Made by a program: the position numbers and the translations under genes
Notes under the pieces: model-generated
What the model was told of the DNA's origin: nothing
The model's database searches: none
What the model saw: the letters and a program-made list of their open reading frames with translations, nothing else
Assembly (NCBI GenBank): GCA_046345315.1
Contig: JBKDKA010000082.1
Span: forward strand, 1 to 64,000
Length of the DNA stretch: 64,000 nt
Reading direction: 5' to 3'
Source: F1-80-MAGs062 sp046345315
Lineage (GTDB): Bacteria > Planctomycetota > Planctomycetia > Planctomycetales > Planctomycetaceae
Shown: positions 41,473-51,700 of the stretch, in pieces
Layout of the letters: each line of letters opens with the position of its first letter
Numbering within the stretch: the stretch's first letter is position 1

Positions 41473-42591
41473 ATGTTCGCTCGGGCGAATTCTCTCCACT
41501 GTACCCATCCGTCTCACAGCCGTTTTCTCAAAAGCGTCTTCATTTCGGGGTACCGGATTGCCACGTTGGTGTTCTGCAGTGCTGCATTTTCCGCGGAGCC
41601 GCCAACACCGGTGGAAGTTCCCGATGCCATCGCGGCGAGTGAAACGGAGATGAAACCGTACAGCGAACCGCTGGAACACACGGAGGTCAGCATTGAGATG
41701 ATTCCCCTTCGGTCGGGAAAGTTTCTCATGGGCAGCCCTGCCGAAGAAGCCGAACGGAACGAGGATGAAGGTCCACAGCACGAAGTTCAGGTGGGGGCGT
41801 TCTGGATTGGAAAGCACGAGACCACCTGGGATCAATACGACGTCTGGTGTGAGAAGATGGACTACTATCGTCGCGCCGCATTCGGAACTCCGGCGACGCC
41901 GAGGGATCCCGTTGCAGATGCTGTGACACGCCCGACACCACCGTACACCGATATGAGCTTCGGGATGGGCAAAGAGTCACATCCGGCAATCTGCATGACT
42001 CAACATGCGGCTCGAACCTACTGTCAGTGGCTGAGTGCCAAAACCGGGCGTTATTACCGCCTTCCGACAGAAGCGGAATGGGAATACGCCTGCCGCGCAG
42101 GCACCACAACAGCGTGGTCTTTCGGCAACGATGCCGCTCAGCTTTCCGAGCACGCTTGGTACACGGAGAACAGCGAAGGCAAAAGTCAGCCTGTCGGCCA
42201 GAAAAAGCCGAACCCATGGGGCCTGCATGACATGCATGGTAACGTGGCAGAATGGGTTCTGGACCAGTATGCGCCGGATACGTATCGAATTCGATCAGGG
42301 GGAGTGACCAGTGATCCGCTGGTGATTCCGCTCACTGAATATCCACGCATTGTTCGAGGCGGCGGCTGGGATGATGAACCAGTGATGCTCCGAAGTGCCG
42401 TTCGAGAAGGTTCCAATCTCGACTGGAAACAACAGGACCCGCAGCTGCCTCAGAGCATCTGGTACTTCACCGATGCGCTCGGTGTCGGGTTTCGCGTCGT
42501 CAGGCCGCTGAATATCCCTGACGAAGCAGAACGTGCTGCCAAATGGGACAAATCCGAACCGATCCAAAAGGATCAGGAAGAATTCGAATAA
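41473..42591 (+). CDS. Exported SUMF1/FGE-fold protein
   Basis: The 372-residue protein has a signal peptide (FLKSVFISGYRIATLVFCSAAFSA) and a formylglycine-generating-enzyme-like domain (residues 75-365). Landmarks are IPLRSGKFLMGSP, EGPQHEVQVGAFWIGKHETT, RLPTEAEWEYACRAGTTTAW, NPWGLHDMHGNVAEWVLD and RIVRGGGWDDEPVMLRSA, ending GVGFRVVRPL. The C-terminal segment that in true FGE carries two catalytic Cys (WxC...CR) has none here, so this is most likely a sugar- or ligand-binding relative rather than a sulfatase-maturating enzyme. The ATG at 41473 was chosen because it directly precedes the signal peptide. Confidence 0.8.
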   Translation: MFARANSLHCTHPSHSRFLKSVFISGYRIATLVFCSAAFSAEPPTPVEVPDAIAASETEMKPYSEPLEHTEVSIEMIPLRSGKFLMGSPAEEAERNEDEGPQHEVQVGAFWIGKHETTWDQYDVWCEKMDYYRRAAFGTPATPRDPVADAVTRPTPPYTDMSFGMGKESHPAICMTQHAARTYCQWLSAKTGRYYRLPTEAEWEYACRAGTTTAWSFGNDAAQLSEHAWYTENSEGKSQPVGQKKPNPWGLHDMHGNVAEWVLDQYAPDTYRIRSGGVTSDPLVIPLTEYPRIVRGGGWDDEPVMLRSAVREGSNLDWKQQDPQLPQSIWYFTDALGVGFRVVRPLNIPDEAERAAKWDKSEPIQKDQEEFE

Positions 42592-42687
42592 TTTTCCGCC
42601 TGAGATCGGCGATCAGGCGTAAGTCTGGTCGAATCTCAGAGTTCTCTGTGCTGGTGAGTACTTTTTTCATACCGGGAGCATCTTTTC

Positions 42688-44070
42688 ATGGCGACGTCTG
42701 ACAACTCTTCATCCCGTCGAGATTTTCTTCGAAACACGGGTCTTGCAACCGCTTCTTCGACTCTGCTCACAGGAGCTGCCGCTCCCGGACTGTTCGCCGG
42801 CGAAGACAACACGATTCAGATCGCTCTCGTCGGCTGCGGCGGCCGCGGAACGGGTGCGACCAAGAATGCACTCTCCGTGAACAACGGCCCCATCAAACTG
42901 GTGGCTATGGCGGACGTATACGAGAAGAATCTCGAATACAAATACAATGAGCTGAAGAAGGACTTCGGTGAAAACGGGCGGATGGATGTTCCTCAGGAAC
43001 GTCGCTTCATTGGCTTCGACGCGTACAAGAAAGCGATGGACTGCCTGAAACCCGGCGATGTCGTAATCCTCACGACACCTCCCGGATTCCGCTGGGTCCA
43101 CTATACCTATGCCATCGAAAAGGGCCTGAACGTCTTCATGGAGAAACCGGTGACGGTCGACGGTCCCGGCAATCAGCGAATGCTGGAGCTCAACAAGAAG
43201 GCGATTGAAAAGAACCTGAAGGTCGGCGTGGGCCTGATGTGCCGCCACTGTGATGCTCGTCGAGAGCTTTTCGATCGGATTCAGAACGGTGAAATCGGCG
43301 ATATCACAATGATGCGGGCCTACCGAATGGCCGGTCCCACGGGTTCCGCTGCCACCGGTCCTAAACCGGAAGGGATCAGCGAACTCATGTACCAGATCAG
43401 CCGGTTCCATGCCTTCCTTTGGCTGAGCGGTGGAGCTGTCAGCGACTTCCTCATTCACAATATTGACGAATCATGCTGGATGAAGAATGCATGGCCCGTG
43501 GAAGCTATCGCCTGCGGCGGACGTCATTATCGTGGTGACAGCGTTGACCAGAACTTCGACTCGTATTCCATCGAGTACACATTCGGCGACGGCACCAAAC
43601 TCTTCGTCGATGGCCGCACAGTACCCGGCTGCTATCAGGACTTCGCGAGCTACGCTCACGGCACGAAAGGCCTCGGAGTGATCTCATCGGCCTCACACTG
43701 GCCGTCAAGGAGCCGAATCTACAAGGGCCACAATATGGATGACGCCAATCTGGTCTGGGCATATCCTCAGCCGGAAAAGAGAAGCCCGTACGATCTCGAA
43801 TGGGAACACCTGATTACAGCGATTCGCGAAAATCAGACCTACAACGAAGTGGAACGTGGGGTCATGGCCAGCGCAGTAACCTCCATGGGACGAATGGCAG
43901 CTCACACGGGACAGCGAATTACTCTCGAGCAGTTCATGAAGAGCACTCACGAATTCGGCCCAGGCATTGAGAACCTGACGATGGAATCTGATTCTCCTCT
44001 GAAAGCCAATAAAGACGGCAAGTACCCGATTCCACTGCCAGGGCTCGTCAAGGATCGCGAATACGCATGA
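42688..44070 (+). CDS. Tat-exported Gfo/Idh/MocA-family oxidoreductase
   Basis: The 460-residue NAD(P)-dependent dehydrogenase-like protein has a twin-arginine signal (SSRRDFLRNTGLATASSTLL). The Rossmann half has IQIALVGCGGRGTGATKNAL as nucleotide-binding loop and VFMEKPVTVDGPGNQRMLEL (the EKP motif) near residue 150. The C-terminal half is of the planctomycete secreted type, with SRFHAFLWLSGGAVSDFLIHNIDESCWMK. The substrate, presumably a sugar derivative, is unknown. GGGAGC lies about 10 bases before the ATG. A strong terminator follows, so it is monocistronic. Confidence 0.87.
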   Translation: MATSDNSSSRRDFLRNTGLATASSTLLTGAAAPGLFAGEDNTIQIALVGCGGRGTGATKNALSVNNGPIKLVAMADVYEKNLEYKYNELKKDFGENGRMDVPQERRFIGFDAYKKAMDCLKPGDVVILTTPPGFRWVHYTYAIEKGLNVFMEKPVTVDGPGNQRMLELNKKAIEKNLKVGVGLMCRHCDARRELFDRIQNGEIGDITMMRAYRMAGPTGSAATGPKPEGISELMYQISRFHAFLWLSGGAVSDFLIHNIDESCWMKNAWPVEAIACGGRHYRGDSVDQNFDSYSIEYTFGDGTKLFVDGRTVPGCYQDFASYAHGTKGLGVISSASHWPSRSRIYKGHNMDDANLVWAYPQPEKRSPYDLEWEHLITAIRENQTYNEVERGVMASAVTSMGRMAAHTGQRITLEQFMKSTHEFGPGIENLTMESDSPLKANKDGKYPIPLPGLVKDREYA

Positions 44071-44156
44071 TGCCGGAACTTTTTCCGGCACCGGAGATCC
44101 AGGTGTCGACCACGAACTGAGGCATCGAATCATCGCCTCACCCAGCACGTCAGACA

Positions 44157-44188
44157 GCAGAGTTCGCAGGAACTCTGCTGTTTTTTTC
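44157..44188 (+). terminator. Terminator of the oxidoreductase gene
   Basis: Stem CAGCAGAGTT pairs with AACTCTGCTG (loop CGCAGG) and is followed by seven T. Confidence 0.92.
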
Positions 44189-44263
44189 ATTGAATCATCG
44201 CGATGACTCTTTCAGCACTCATTGCAGACTTCAGACACTCCGTTACGGTCACGGCGATCCGGC

Positions 44264-45643
44264 TTATTCGGCTTGAGCTTCAGCGGTTCCGCTCGAACCA
44301 GAACGCTCAACGGCGGAATTTTCCGGACGAATACAGTAGACCGTGTTCCCGGTACGAAGCACCAGACTGCCCGAAACGACGGCAGCTCCGCTGACTTCCG
44401 GCAATGTATGCATCGCGGCCCCGGCCTTCCGCTTCGGATCGGTCTCGCGATCGATGATCGACTGATCCGGTTTGATCAGCTCAGGATCCCAGAGTTGATT
44501 CTCAGCGAGGATCTGAAATGCGGGCCCGGCCGCGATCACGGTTGTCAATCCGTCCTTTCCGAAAACGTAGATTCGATCCCCCAGAGCAAACGGCGTCGCC
44601 CACGGTGACTGTTTGATGCGTTCTGTATAGTGCAGTTTCCCGGTTTCGGTGTCGAAACAGAAGACAGCCCCCGTTCGATTGATCCAGTAGGAGCACCCCC
44701 CATGCGCGATCGGTGAGGCCATCCCGGGTGAAGCTTCTTCCGTCCGCCAGATCACTTCGGGCTTCCATTGGTCGCCATCCTTCGAGACCCGCATCCGAAA
44801 ATTCGATCGCTTGACAGATTCCTTGTCCGGAAACTCCCGACTGGTCTGAGCGCCGATCAGAAACGCGCCTTCTCCTGAACTCATCGGACTGCAGATCCGA
44901 TTGCCGCCAACACCATCGAACGTCCAGAGCAACTGACCTGACCGGAGATCGTAACCATCGATCGTTCCGGCGGAACTGCAGAGCAGCTGAGCCCCGCCGG
45001 GGGCATCAAAGATCATCGGTGAACTCCAGCTGCCCCGACTGGTGCGGTCAGTCTTCCAGATCTGTTCACCGGTGTTCCTGTCGAGGGCAATCACATAGGA
45101 AGGCCCAGGGTGATCAATCAGCAGTATCAGCAGGTTTTCAAAAAGCACCGGCGATGCCGCCAGTCCGTATTCGTTCTGAAACTTTCCGTACTTCTGTGAC
45201 AGTGATGTCTTCCACAGTTCTTCTCCGGAGTGACTGTAAGCAACCAGATCACCGCTCTCAAAGAAACAGACGAGACCATGCTGATCCACCACAGGAGTCG
45301 GCGCAGCTCGGCTCACGAATGTCCCGTTCTGAACCAGATCACTGGTATCAATGAATTTCTCCCAGATGAGCTCACCGTCGGACAGGCGGAGGGCCGTTGT
45401 GATGAGCCTGTCCTTCATGGCACCATCGACCGTCGTGACATAAACGAAGTCATTCCAGATCACCGGGCTGGATTGACCATACCCGGTGATCGTTTTTGAC
45501 CAGGCCTGATTCTCATGAGGACTCCATTGAACAGGTATCGTCGACGGATCGACTTCAGTGCGACCAGTCCCCAGAAATCCGGGCCACGATGAGTCACCAA
45601 CGAAGAACGACGTCACGGCAATCAACAGACACGATAAGCTCAT
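44264..45643 (-). CDS. Exported PQQ-type beta-propeller protein
   Basis: The 459-residue protein has a signal peptide (MSLSCLLIAVTSFFVG) followed by WPGFLGTGRTEVD, the usual opening of planctomycete PQQ-like (BamB-fold) proteins. Repeated blades carry the W-motif ends: LIWEKFIDTSD, ELWKTSLSQ, EQIWKTDRTSRGSWSSP, QLLWTFDGVGG and LHYTERIKQSPWATP. No enzyme active site is recognisable; the family acts as structural or substrate-binding propellers in the periplasm. The ATG at 45643 has GAGAGAG 6 bases upstream. A start at 45709 would begin inside repeat copy D. Confidence 0.83.
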   Translation of the reverse strand: MSLSCLLIAVTSFFVGDSSWPGFLGTGRTEVDPSTIPVQWSPHENQAWSKTITGYGQSSPVIWNDFVYVTTVDGAMKDRLITTALRLSDGELIWEKFIDTSDLVQNGTFVSRAAPTPVVDQHGLVCFFESGDLVAYSHSGEELWKTSLSQKYGKFQNEYGLAASPVLFENLLILLIDHPGPSYVIALDRNTGEQIWKTDRTSRGSWSSPMIFDAPGGAQLLCSSAGTIDGYDLRSGQLLWTFDGVGGNRICSPMSSGEGAFLIGAQTSREFPDKESVKRSNFRMRVSKDGDQWKPEVIWRTEEASPGMASPIAHGGCSYWINRTGAVFCFDTETGKLHYTERIKQSPWATPFALGDRIYVFGKDGLTTVIAAGPAFQILAENQLWDPELIKPDQSIIDRETDPKRKAGAAMHTLPEVSGAAVVSGSLVLRTGNTVYCIRPENSAVERSGSSGTAEAQAE

Positions 45644-45694
45644 CGGAATCTCTCTCACAGCAGTGGCCAGCGAACCGAACATTACCAGAGGTGG

Positions 45695-45778
45695 TTTCAA
45701 AACCAGCACCGGCTCTTGTCGGGAAGAAAGAACCTCAGCACATTCTGCAGATGCGAGAGTGCCTGTCCCGGTTCTGAA
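45695..45778 (-). repeat. 85-bp palindromic repeat, copy D
   Basis: It begins TTTCAAAACCAGCACCGGCTC and ends GTGCCTGTCCCGGTTCTGAA on the plus strand. The left end is more degenerate than in copies B, C and E, but the interior ATTCTGCAGATGCGAGAGTGCC fits the family. It lies between the propeller gene start and the DUF1559 gene stop. Confidence 0.75.
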
Positions 45779-45790
45779 GTTCAGAATTCA

Positions 45791-46747
<957 letters not shown>

Positions 46748-46856
46748 GCTAAGACTCCTCGTTCAGGAAAAACGAATTCTTTCGAAACGACGTTTGAGCG
46801 GCTGAGCACCGAAAGTCTGCTCTGCCGAAAACGATGACAAGCTCTGATCCGCTCCA

Positions 46857-47339
46857 TCACTGAATCACGGGCGGACGCTTCTGACGATCCCCCGGGCGCC
46901 GAATCTTTTCCTCAGGCACCGACAGAACGAACGGCGGGAGTTCCCCGTCTGCAGCGGGAACCCGGGCAACGATTCCCGTCTTCGCAGGATCAGAGTACGC
47001 GGACTGTAGCATGTCGAATGCATCCAGTTCCGGTGAGGACATCCACGCCATTGAGACCCGATATTCACCAGCGACAGCACCGTCTCGATCACCCTCGCTG
47101 GACAGTTCGAACCGCCCATCGGCTCCCGTGACACCGGTGGCATACCGCAGATTGCCCTGAACGGCCGGATCCGTGTGATGAAGAGTGACAGCGACCTGCA
47201 CCGCAGGAGATCCATTGATCTGCACACTTCCGCGGACTGGAAATTTTTCCGGCCCGGATGGTGCGGTCGAACACCCACTGAACACCACACTCACGAACAA
47301 CAGGGGGCTCATCTGAAGGAATAACGGCATCCAGCGCAT
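46857..47339 (-). CDS. Small lipoprotein, carboxypeptidase-regulatory-like
   Basis: The 160-residue protein has a lipoprotein signal with the lipobox VFSGC (mature N-terminal Cys near residue 23), then a transthyretin/CarboxypepD-reg-like beta-sandwich. That domain has the typical FPVRGSVQINGSPAVQVAVTLHH, GVTGADGRFELSSEGDRDGAVAG and EYRVSMAW, and a Pro-rich tail follows. Such proteins commonly sit beside DUF1559 genes in planctomycetes and are probably co-expressed with them. It is the first gene of this minus-strand pair. A TGCA-N7-TGCA palindrome lies 135 bp upstream of the start. Confidence 0.82.
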   Translation of the reverse strand: MRWMPLFLQMSPLLFVSVVFSGCSTAPSGPEKFPVRGSVQINGSPAVQVAVTLHHTDPAVQGNLRYATGVTGADGRFELSSEGDRDGAVAGEYRVSMAWMSSPELDAFDMLQSAYSDPAKTGIVARVPAADGELPPFVLSVPEEKIRRPGDRQKRPPVIQ

Positions 47340-47473
47340 GACAGTCGCTTGTTCTCAGTAAGAAATCGTTTGTGGAGCCATGATCACCCGTCGCTGCACA
47401 AGCCATCAGACAAAGTCGTTCTCGGCAGTCTCCGGTATCAACGAACACGCACTATACACACAAACAACACACA

Positions 47474-47488
47474 TGCAACTATTATGCA
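47474..47488. promoter_or_regulatory. Candidate Zur-type operator, site 1
   Basis: The palindrome is TGCA-ACTATTA-TGCA (extended to ATGCA...TGCAT). Its reverse complement TGCATAATAGTTGCA matches the other two sites at TGCATA and TTGCA. It is upstream of the lipoprotein/DUF1559 genes. Regulation by the Fur-family protein at 55438 is inference. Confidence 0.4.
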
Positions 47489-47531
47489 TAAGCGAATGAG
47501 TGGATTTTAGTGAACTTTAATGGTTCACCAT

Positions 47532-47757
47532 TCCGTCCATCGTTCCGGCGGGCTCGCCCCGGCGGACACACACATGACAGCTACATGCGAGCAGCGGCAC
47601 CGTCCATCGTTCCGTCGGGCTCGTCCCGGCGGACGCACAAATGACAGCTACATGCTGCAAGCGGCACCGGCACCGGCACCGCTCCCCAAAGGCGATCATG
47701 CGTTCCGGCGGGCTCGCCCCGGCGGACGCACAACTGACAGCTACAAGTGAGCAGTTA
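47532..47757. repeat. Short direct repeats (CGGCGGGCTCGCCCCGGCGGAC ... TGACAGCTACA)
   Basis: Three imperfect units start with CGTTCCGGCGGGCTCGCC (or CGTTCCGTCGGGCTCGTC) at about 47541, 47608 and 47701. Each continues CCGGCGGACnCACA and ends (A/C)TGACAGCTACA. Each unit holds a short hairpin (CCGGCGGGCTCGCCCCGG). Spacing is irregular (67 and 93 bp). The GACAGCTAC end is shared with the repeats near 55.1 kb. Confidence 0.75.
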
Positions 47758-47835
47758 GCAGTGAACAGCTACAAGCGAACAGCGGCCGCAAAAATCGAAC
47801 CGCTCTCCGCTACCGTCCGTCGGGCCTGCCCCGGA

Positions 47836-48864
47836 TCAATGAAAATGCTCCGGCGCCCCAATGGCGATCACTCGGTCCGGAACACCACCGACCTTGAAGC
47901 GTGCCAGAATCTGCATGTTCTGAACGGAAAGCACGTTCAGAACTCCCTCTCCTGGTTCTGTAAACACGGCGTTGCGACCATAAGCATCGAACGAAATTGC
48001 ATGATGGCCATTGACCAGAGATGCTCCCACTGGAATTGTTTTTCTGACTCGAGCATCACTCAGGTCACCATCACGATTCGGATCAAGTTCGACAGAAGTC
48101 AGTTGTTCCTGCGTATCTCCTGACGCATCGATGCGCACCTGAAACAGAAATGCAAGCCGGTCTCCCATGGACAGAGTCGTTTCAGGCGTCGACAGCTGAA
48201 GACCTTCGGCGACTGGTATCCTGAGTTTCACGACGGAAGGCGGAACGGACTGCGTGTTGATCATGCAGAGTGTGGCCAGATCTCCCTGACCTGTGGTCAC
48301 AAGCACCCAGTGACGATCCACTTTGAACTGGCCGGACTGGAGCTGCGTCCGGATATCCTCTTCATTCTCCAGAGGCAGTTGATTCACCTGAATTGTCCCC
48401 GGCAACGCAGAACCTGCGTTCAGAACCGGTTTCCCCTGATCCGAACCTGGTTTCTGCGCAACAGCTTTCGGCTCGATCGAATACTTCCAGTGAGTGTGGT
48501 TTCCGTGAGGCTCCTCAAAGGCCCCCGTATTCACAGACACCCCGTTGCTCTGTAACTGCCCGTTTTCAAGATCTTTCACACCAACAACGAGCACACCGTT
48601 GCTGTACTGCATCTGTCCCAGATCGTTTTTCTCCGGATCAAGATTCGGAAAGCCCTGAATCCAGCCGCGTTTGATCCCCCATTTTTCGCCTTTCGTCAGG
48701 TCGGCCCACGACAATTTGTCCGTCCCACGATCCTGCCAGAAAATTCGCATCATCGTTCTGGTGCGAATCCCCTGTGCGTCCGCCGACGGGGAGGCCATCG
48801 ATGTGAAGCACAACACCGCAATTGTCACAAACCACACGATCCGCGATCGGCAAGACAAACACAT
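47836..48864 (-). CDS. Exported hypothetical protein in the zinc region
   Basis: The 342-residue protein has a signal peptide (IVWFVTIAVLCFTSMASPSADA) and was not assigned to a family. It has an acidic, beta-rich body with NGVLVVGVKDLENGQLQSNG, a small His cluster (EPHGNHTHWKY), HWVLVTTGQGDLATLCMINTQS, and a final part resembling a propeller or beta-sandwich (GEGVLNVLSVQNMQILARFKV). GGAG lies 8 bases before the ATG at 48864. It is the last gene of the minus-strand series Kelch, COG0523, this gene, after a 130-bp gap, so co-transcription is plausible. A role in metal binding is only a guess. Confidence 0.6.
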   Translation of the reverse strand: MCLSCRSRIVWFVTIAVLCFTSMASPSADAQGIRTRTMMRIFWQDRGTDKLSWADLTKGEKWGIKRGWIQGFPNLDPEKNDLGQMQYSNGVLVVGVKDLENGQLQSNGVSVNTGAFEEPHGNHTHWKYSIEPKAVAQKPGSDQGKPVLNAGSALPGTIQVNQLPLENEEDIRTQLQSGQFKVDRHWVLVTTGQGDLATLCMINTQSVPPSVVKLRIPVAEGLQLSTPETTLSMGDRLAFLFQVRIDASGDTQEQLTSVELDPNRDGDLSDARVRKTIPVGASLVNGHHAISFDAYGRNAVFTEPGEGVLNVLSVQNMQILARFKVGGVPDRVIAIGAPEHFH

Positions 48865-48994
48865 GAGATATTCTCCAGTGAAACAGATCAATCCGGATCC
48901 AAGTGTAGCAATTCGCCACTTTTTCTTCAGTCAAGCTGCAGTTGACTGTTCGTTCGAGAAAGAAATCACAGCCATTATCAAGGAATCGAAATTC

Positions 48995-50227
48995 TCAGAA
49001 TTCTGCAGAAGGCACGGCTCGCTGAACGTCCCAGCGAGGAAACGGATCGGGGAACTTCATCCATGCTCGCGGGCCTCCTGAAAATTCTTCTTCGGTCAAC
49101 AGACAGTCTTCCAGCCCCTGTCGAATTCGGTCTTCGTCCAGCTCTATTCCAATAAACACCAGTTCCTGCCGACAATCACCGACAGCCGGATCCCAGGTCT
49201 TCATGATTGCCTCGGCAACACGAGGAGTTTTCGGCCACTCGTCACGAGGAACACTCGCCCACCAGAAACCGGCAACATCCATCCGAGCCACTCGACCAGC
49301 CTGCGACCATACGCCGATCCTGTCGACACGGGAGGCCAGCCAGAAGAACCCCTTCGAACGCAGAACCCCGCTCCATTCGCTCGAAAGTCGGTCATAAAAT
49401 CGCTGAGGGTGAAACGGAAGACGTGACCGAAACACCACACTGCGAATTCCGTATTCTTCAACCTCACCGGCACCATCATCCCGAAGCGCCAGCTGCCAGC
49501 CTCGAGATGTCTTTGCTCGCTCGAAGTCAAATCGATGAGTCCCCAGAATCTTCGCAGGCGGAACGCGACCAAACTCGCTGCGGACCTTCAGCGCATACGG
49601 ATTCAGTTGTTCGAGGAAACCTTCCACGCGAGCGAGCTCAGCTGCACTTACGAGGTCCGTTTTATTCAGGACAATGACATCAGCGAACTCTGCCTGATCG
49701 ATCAGCAGATCAGCGACGGTCCTGACATCGTCGGCTGTAGCCGCAGTCCCCTGTGACTGCAGGTCTTCGCCGATTTTCAGGTCCTTCAGAAAATTCAGAC
49801 AGTCGACGACAGTCACCATCGTGTCGAGCTCAGCGATGTCTGAAAGTGCCCGATCATCGGCGATAGCATAGGTAAATGTATCTGCCACCGGTGCTGGTTC
49901 TGAGATTCCTGTCGATTCAATCAGCAGATAGTCGAAACGTCCTTCCTGAGCCAGCTGGCTGACCTCCCGCAACAGGTCTTCTCGCAGCGTGCAGCAGATG
50001 CAGCCGTTGGTCATTTCCACGAGTTTCTCTTCGGTGCGACTGAGCGCCGCAGAACCGTGGGCAACCAGCTGCGCGTCGATATTCACTTCGCTCATATCAT
50101 TGACAATCACTGCCACTCGCATGCCCTCCCGATTGGCGAGCACGTGATTGAGCAGTGTTGTCTTGCCCGCACCGAGAAATCCGGAAAGCACAGTGACGGG
50201 CAGTCGTCCCGAGCGATTCTCATTCAT
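48995..50227 (-). CDS. COG0523/CobW-family GTPase, ZigA-like (first copy)
   Basis: The 410-residue G3E-family GTPase is a candidate zinc metallochaperone. It has Walker A SGFLGAGKTTLLNHVL near residue 15, the metal-site motif NGCICCTLREDLL near 75 (CxCC), Walker B region YLLIESTGISEP, and the guanine-specificity motif VLNKTDLV near 185. The CobW C-terminal domain starts at about residue 265 (SVVFRSRLPFHPQRFYDRL) and ends WMKFPDPFPRWDV. The ordering and the C-terminal part match the ZigA/YeiR-type subgroup linked to zinc limitation. The start overlaps the Kelch stop by 8 bases. A truncated paralogue lies at the window end. Confidence 0.9.
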   Translation of the reverse strand: MNENRSGRLPVTVLSGFLGAGKTTLLNHVLANREGMRVAVIVNDMSEVNIDAQLVAHGSAALSRTEEKLVEMTNGCICCTLREDLLREVSQLAQEGRFDYLLIESTGISEPAPVADTFTYAIADDRALSDIAELDTMVTVVDCLNFLKDLKIGEDLQSQGTAATADDVRTVADLLIDQAEFADVIVLNKTDLVSAAELARVEGFLEQLNPYALKVRSEFGRVPPAKILGTHRFDFERAKTSRGWQLALRDDGAGEVEEYGIRSVVFRSRLPFHPQRFYDRLSSEWSGVLRSKGFFWLASRVDRIGVWSQAGRVARMDVAGFWWASVPRDEWPKTPRVAEAIMKTWDPAVGDCRQELVFIGIELDEDRIRQGLEDCLLTEEEFSGGPRAWMKFPDPFPRWDVQRAVPSAEF

Positions 50228-51239
50228 CGCCGGAATTCCATGGATCGAGCTTAACGAACTCGGCAGACTTCAAATGCCCTTTTCGAGTAGCGCCTGCAAT
50301 CACGATTAAGTGATTTTCGTCGCCGATCAGTCGATGGTGAATGCGCGCGGATGGCAGTTTTCCGGCATCCAGCCATGCCGATTGATTCTCAGAAAGGCGA
50401 TACACCCTGCCATCCATGCCCGCCAGCACCAGAGCTCCCCGCACCACGGCAGCGGCAATCCCATTCCCGTTCGCCGGCATCCCCGGAACGCCAGGTCCGG
50501 TTGACCACGTTTCCGTCACCGGATCGAACACATGGATCTGCGATGAAATATCATCGTCCGGAGTCAACCCTCCGATCAACCAGATCCGACCACGAAAAGC
50601 GATGACTTCGACCGCTCGTCGAGCAACGGGCTGGACAACAGTCTTCCACCCGGCCGATTCGTTCCCGAGATCAAGCACCAGACCATGCTTCAGCCAGATC
50701 CCGTCCTCTCCACCATAAAGCGACCAGCCTCCGAACACGAAAATATGCTGGCCAAGTATGGCTGCTCGGTGAGACGACCTCGGTTCCGGCAGATCCGGCA
50801 TTCGTCGCCATGTTTCGGAATTCGGGTCGAACTCCTGAACTTCGGACAGCGACAGCAGATCATGCGGCTCTTCCGGCTCGTTCACAGCCTGCATGCCACC
50901 GATCCGATACAGGAACCTGTCAGTGGCGACCAATGAAACTCCCTGAGCCGGCCGGGCCATCGGAAGACATTCCCATGCACCACCCTGATTCAGTGAACAA
51001 CGATAAAAGCCCTTCGACATGGCATCCAGCGAATAGACATGAGTCCTGCCGACATGTCCGCTGTAGACATACACGGATTCTCCTAATCGCGCCGCACCAA
51101 AACTCGCGATCCCCTGCGGCAGATCACAGAACGCAGCCACACCCTCCACCTGATCCTGCGCGTGCACCCGAACCCTGTCGGTGATGAACATCATGGCCGC
51201 AATGGTGCACCAGAGCACCACAGACTGTCTCCGAACCAT
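50220..51239 (-). CDS. Exported Kelch-repeat protein
   Basis: The 339-residue protein has a signal peptide (SVVLWCTIAAMMFITDRVRVHA). Kelch-type propeller blades follow: FLYRIGGMQAV, EVQEFDPNSETWRRMPDLPEPRSSH, HIFVFGGWSLYG, RIWLIGGLTPDDD, HVFDPVTETWSTGPGVPG and ALVLAGMDGRVYRL. The Gly-Gly and spaced Tyr/Trp of Kelch repeats are clear. The periplasmic role is unknown. The ATG at 51239 begins the signal peptide; an ATG at 51266 adds nine residues. It is translationally coupled to the COG0523 GTPase downstream and lies just after site 2. Confidence 0.78.
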   Translation of the reverse strand: MVRRQSVVLWCTIAAMMFITDRVRVHAQDQVEGVAAFCDLPQGIASFGAARLGESVYVYSGHVGRTHVYSLDAMSKGFYRCSLNQGGAWECLPMARPAQGVSLVATDRFLYRIGGMQAVNEPEEPHDLLSLSEVQEFDPNSETWRRMPDLPEPRSSHRAAILGQHIFVFGGWSLYGGEDGIWLKHGLVLDLGNESAGWKTVVQPVARRAVEVIAFRGRIWLIGGLTPDDDISSQIHVFDPVTETWSTGPGVPGMPANGNGIAAAVVRGALVLAGMDGRVYRLSENQSAWLDAGKLPSARIHHRLIGDENHLIVIAGATRKGHLKSAEFVKLDPWNSGDE

Positions 51240-51700
51240 ACGGACGCACTCCCTGACAGAGTCCACTCAGAAACGATCACCCCGAACCAGTTCGACGGTT
51301 CGTCACTGTTTCTTCACTCCTCTTCTGATGTGTACGCGAATCACCTGCATACTGTTTGCAATTATATTCATGAATTACAGGAAGATTTTCAATCGAGCAT
51401 TCGCAGAATTCACGGTCACAGATATAACGAACACGATCGCTCTGATTGAGTTGAATTGATCTCAGTCTGATGGCGGCCGAGGCAAGCTGCACGGTACCGC
51501 GATTCCCTTCCCGTGACAGAAGGACTCATCCGAACAGCATCGCTCCGATTCAGTCCTCCCGGCTGCGATTCTGCCGGCGACCCGAATCGGAGCCGAGATG
51601 CGACTTGCCTGAATACGTTCTGCGGACGACAATCCGTGGCTGCTCCGGTCGAAACTCGTGCCTGCTGTCGAACTCTGCTTCGAAGTCAAAAGAACAATCG
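51240..51700. other. Divergent intergenic region with AT-rich core
   Basis: This is the region between the minus Kelch/COG0523 operon and the plus WD40 lipoprotein. The AT-rich core at 51340-51400 holds site 2. An open frame extends the lipoprotein upstream to 51470 but would place 77 residues before the lipoprotein signal. Confidence 0.4.
51346..51360. promoter_or_regulatory. Candidate Zur-type operator, site 2
   Basis: The sequence is TGCA-TACTGTT-TGCA, within CTGCATACTGTTTGCAATT. It matches site 3 (CTGCATACCGATTGCACA) at 13 of the 15 core positions. It lies 107 bp upstream of the Kelch-COG0523 operon and 340 bp upstream of the WD40 lipoprotein. Confidence 0.5.

Larger units (their letters stand above)
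47340..47835. other. Intergenic region with AT-rich promoter and GC-rich repeats
   Basis: The left half (47440-47520) is a sharply AT-rich island, likely the promoter of the lipoprotein/DUF1559 pair, and contains one TGCA-N7-TGCA palindrome. The right half is a GC-rich repeat cluster listed separately. Open frames crossing the repeats are repeat artefacts. Confidence 0.5.

Noticed and set aside
47520..48123. Plus-strand open frames starting in the 47.5-kb repeats
   Set aside because: They translate the repeat units and then run antisense through the 47836-48864 gene.
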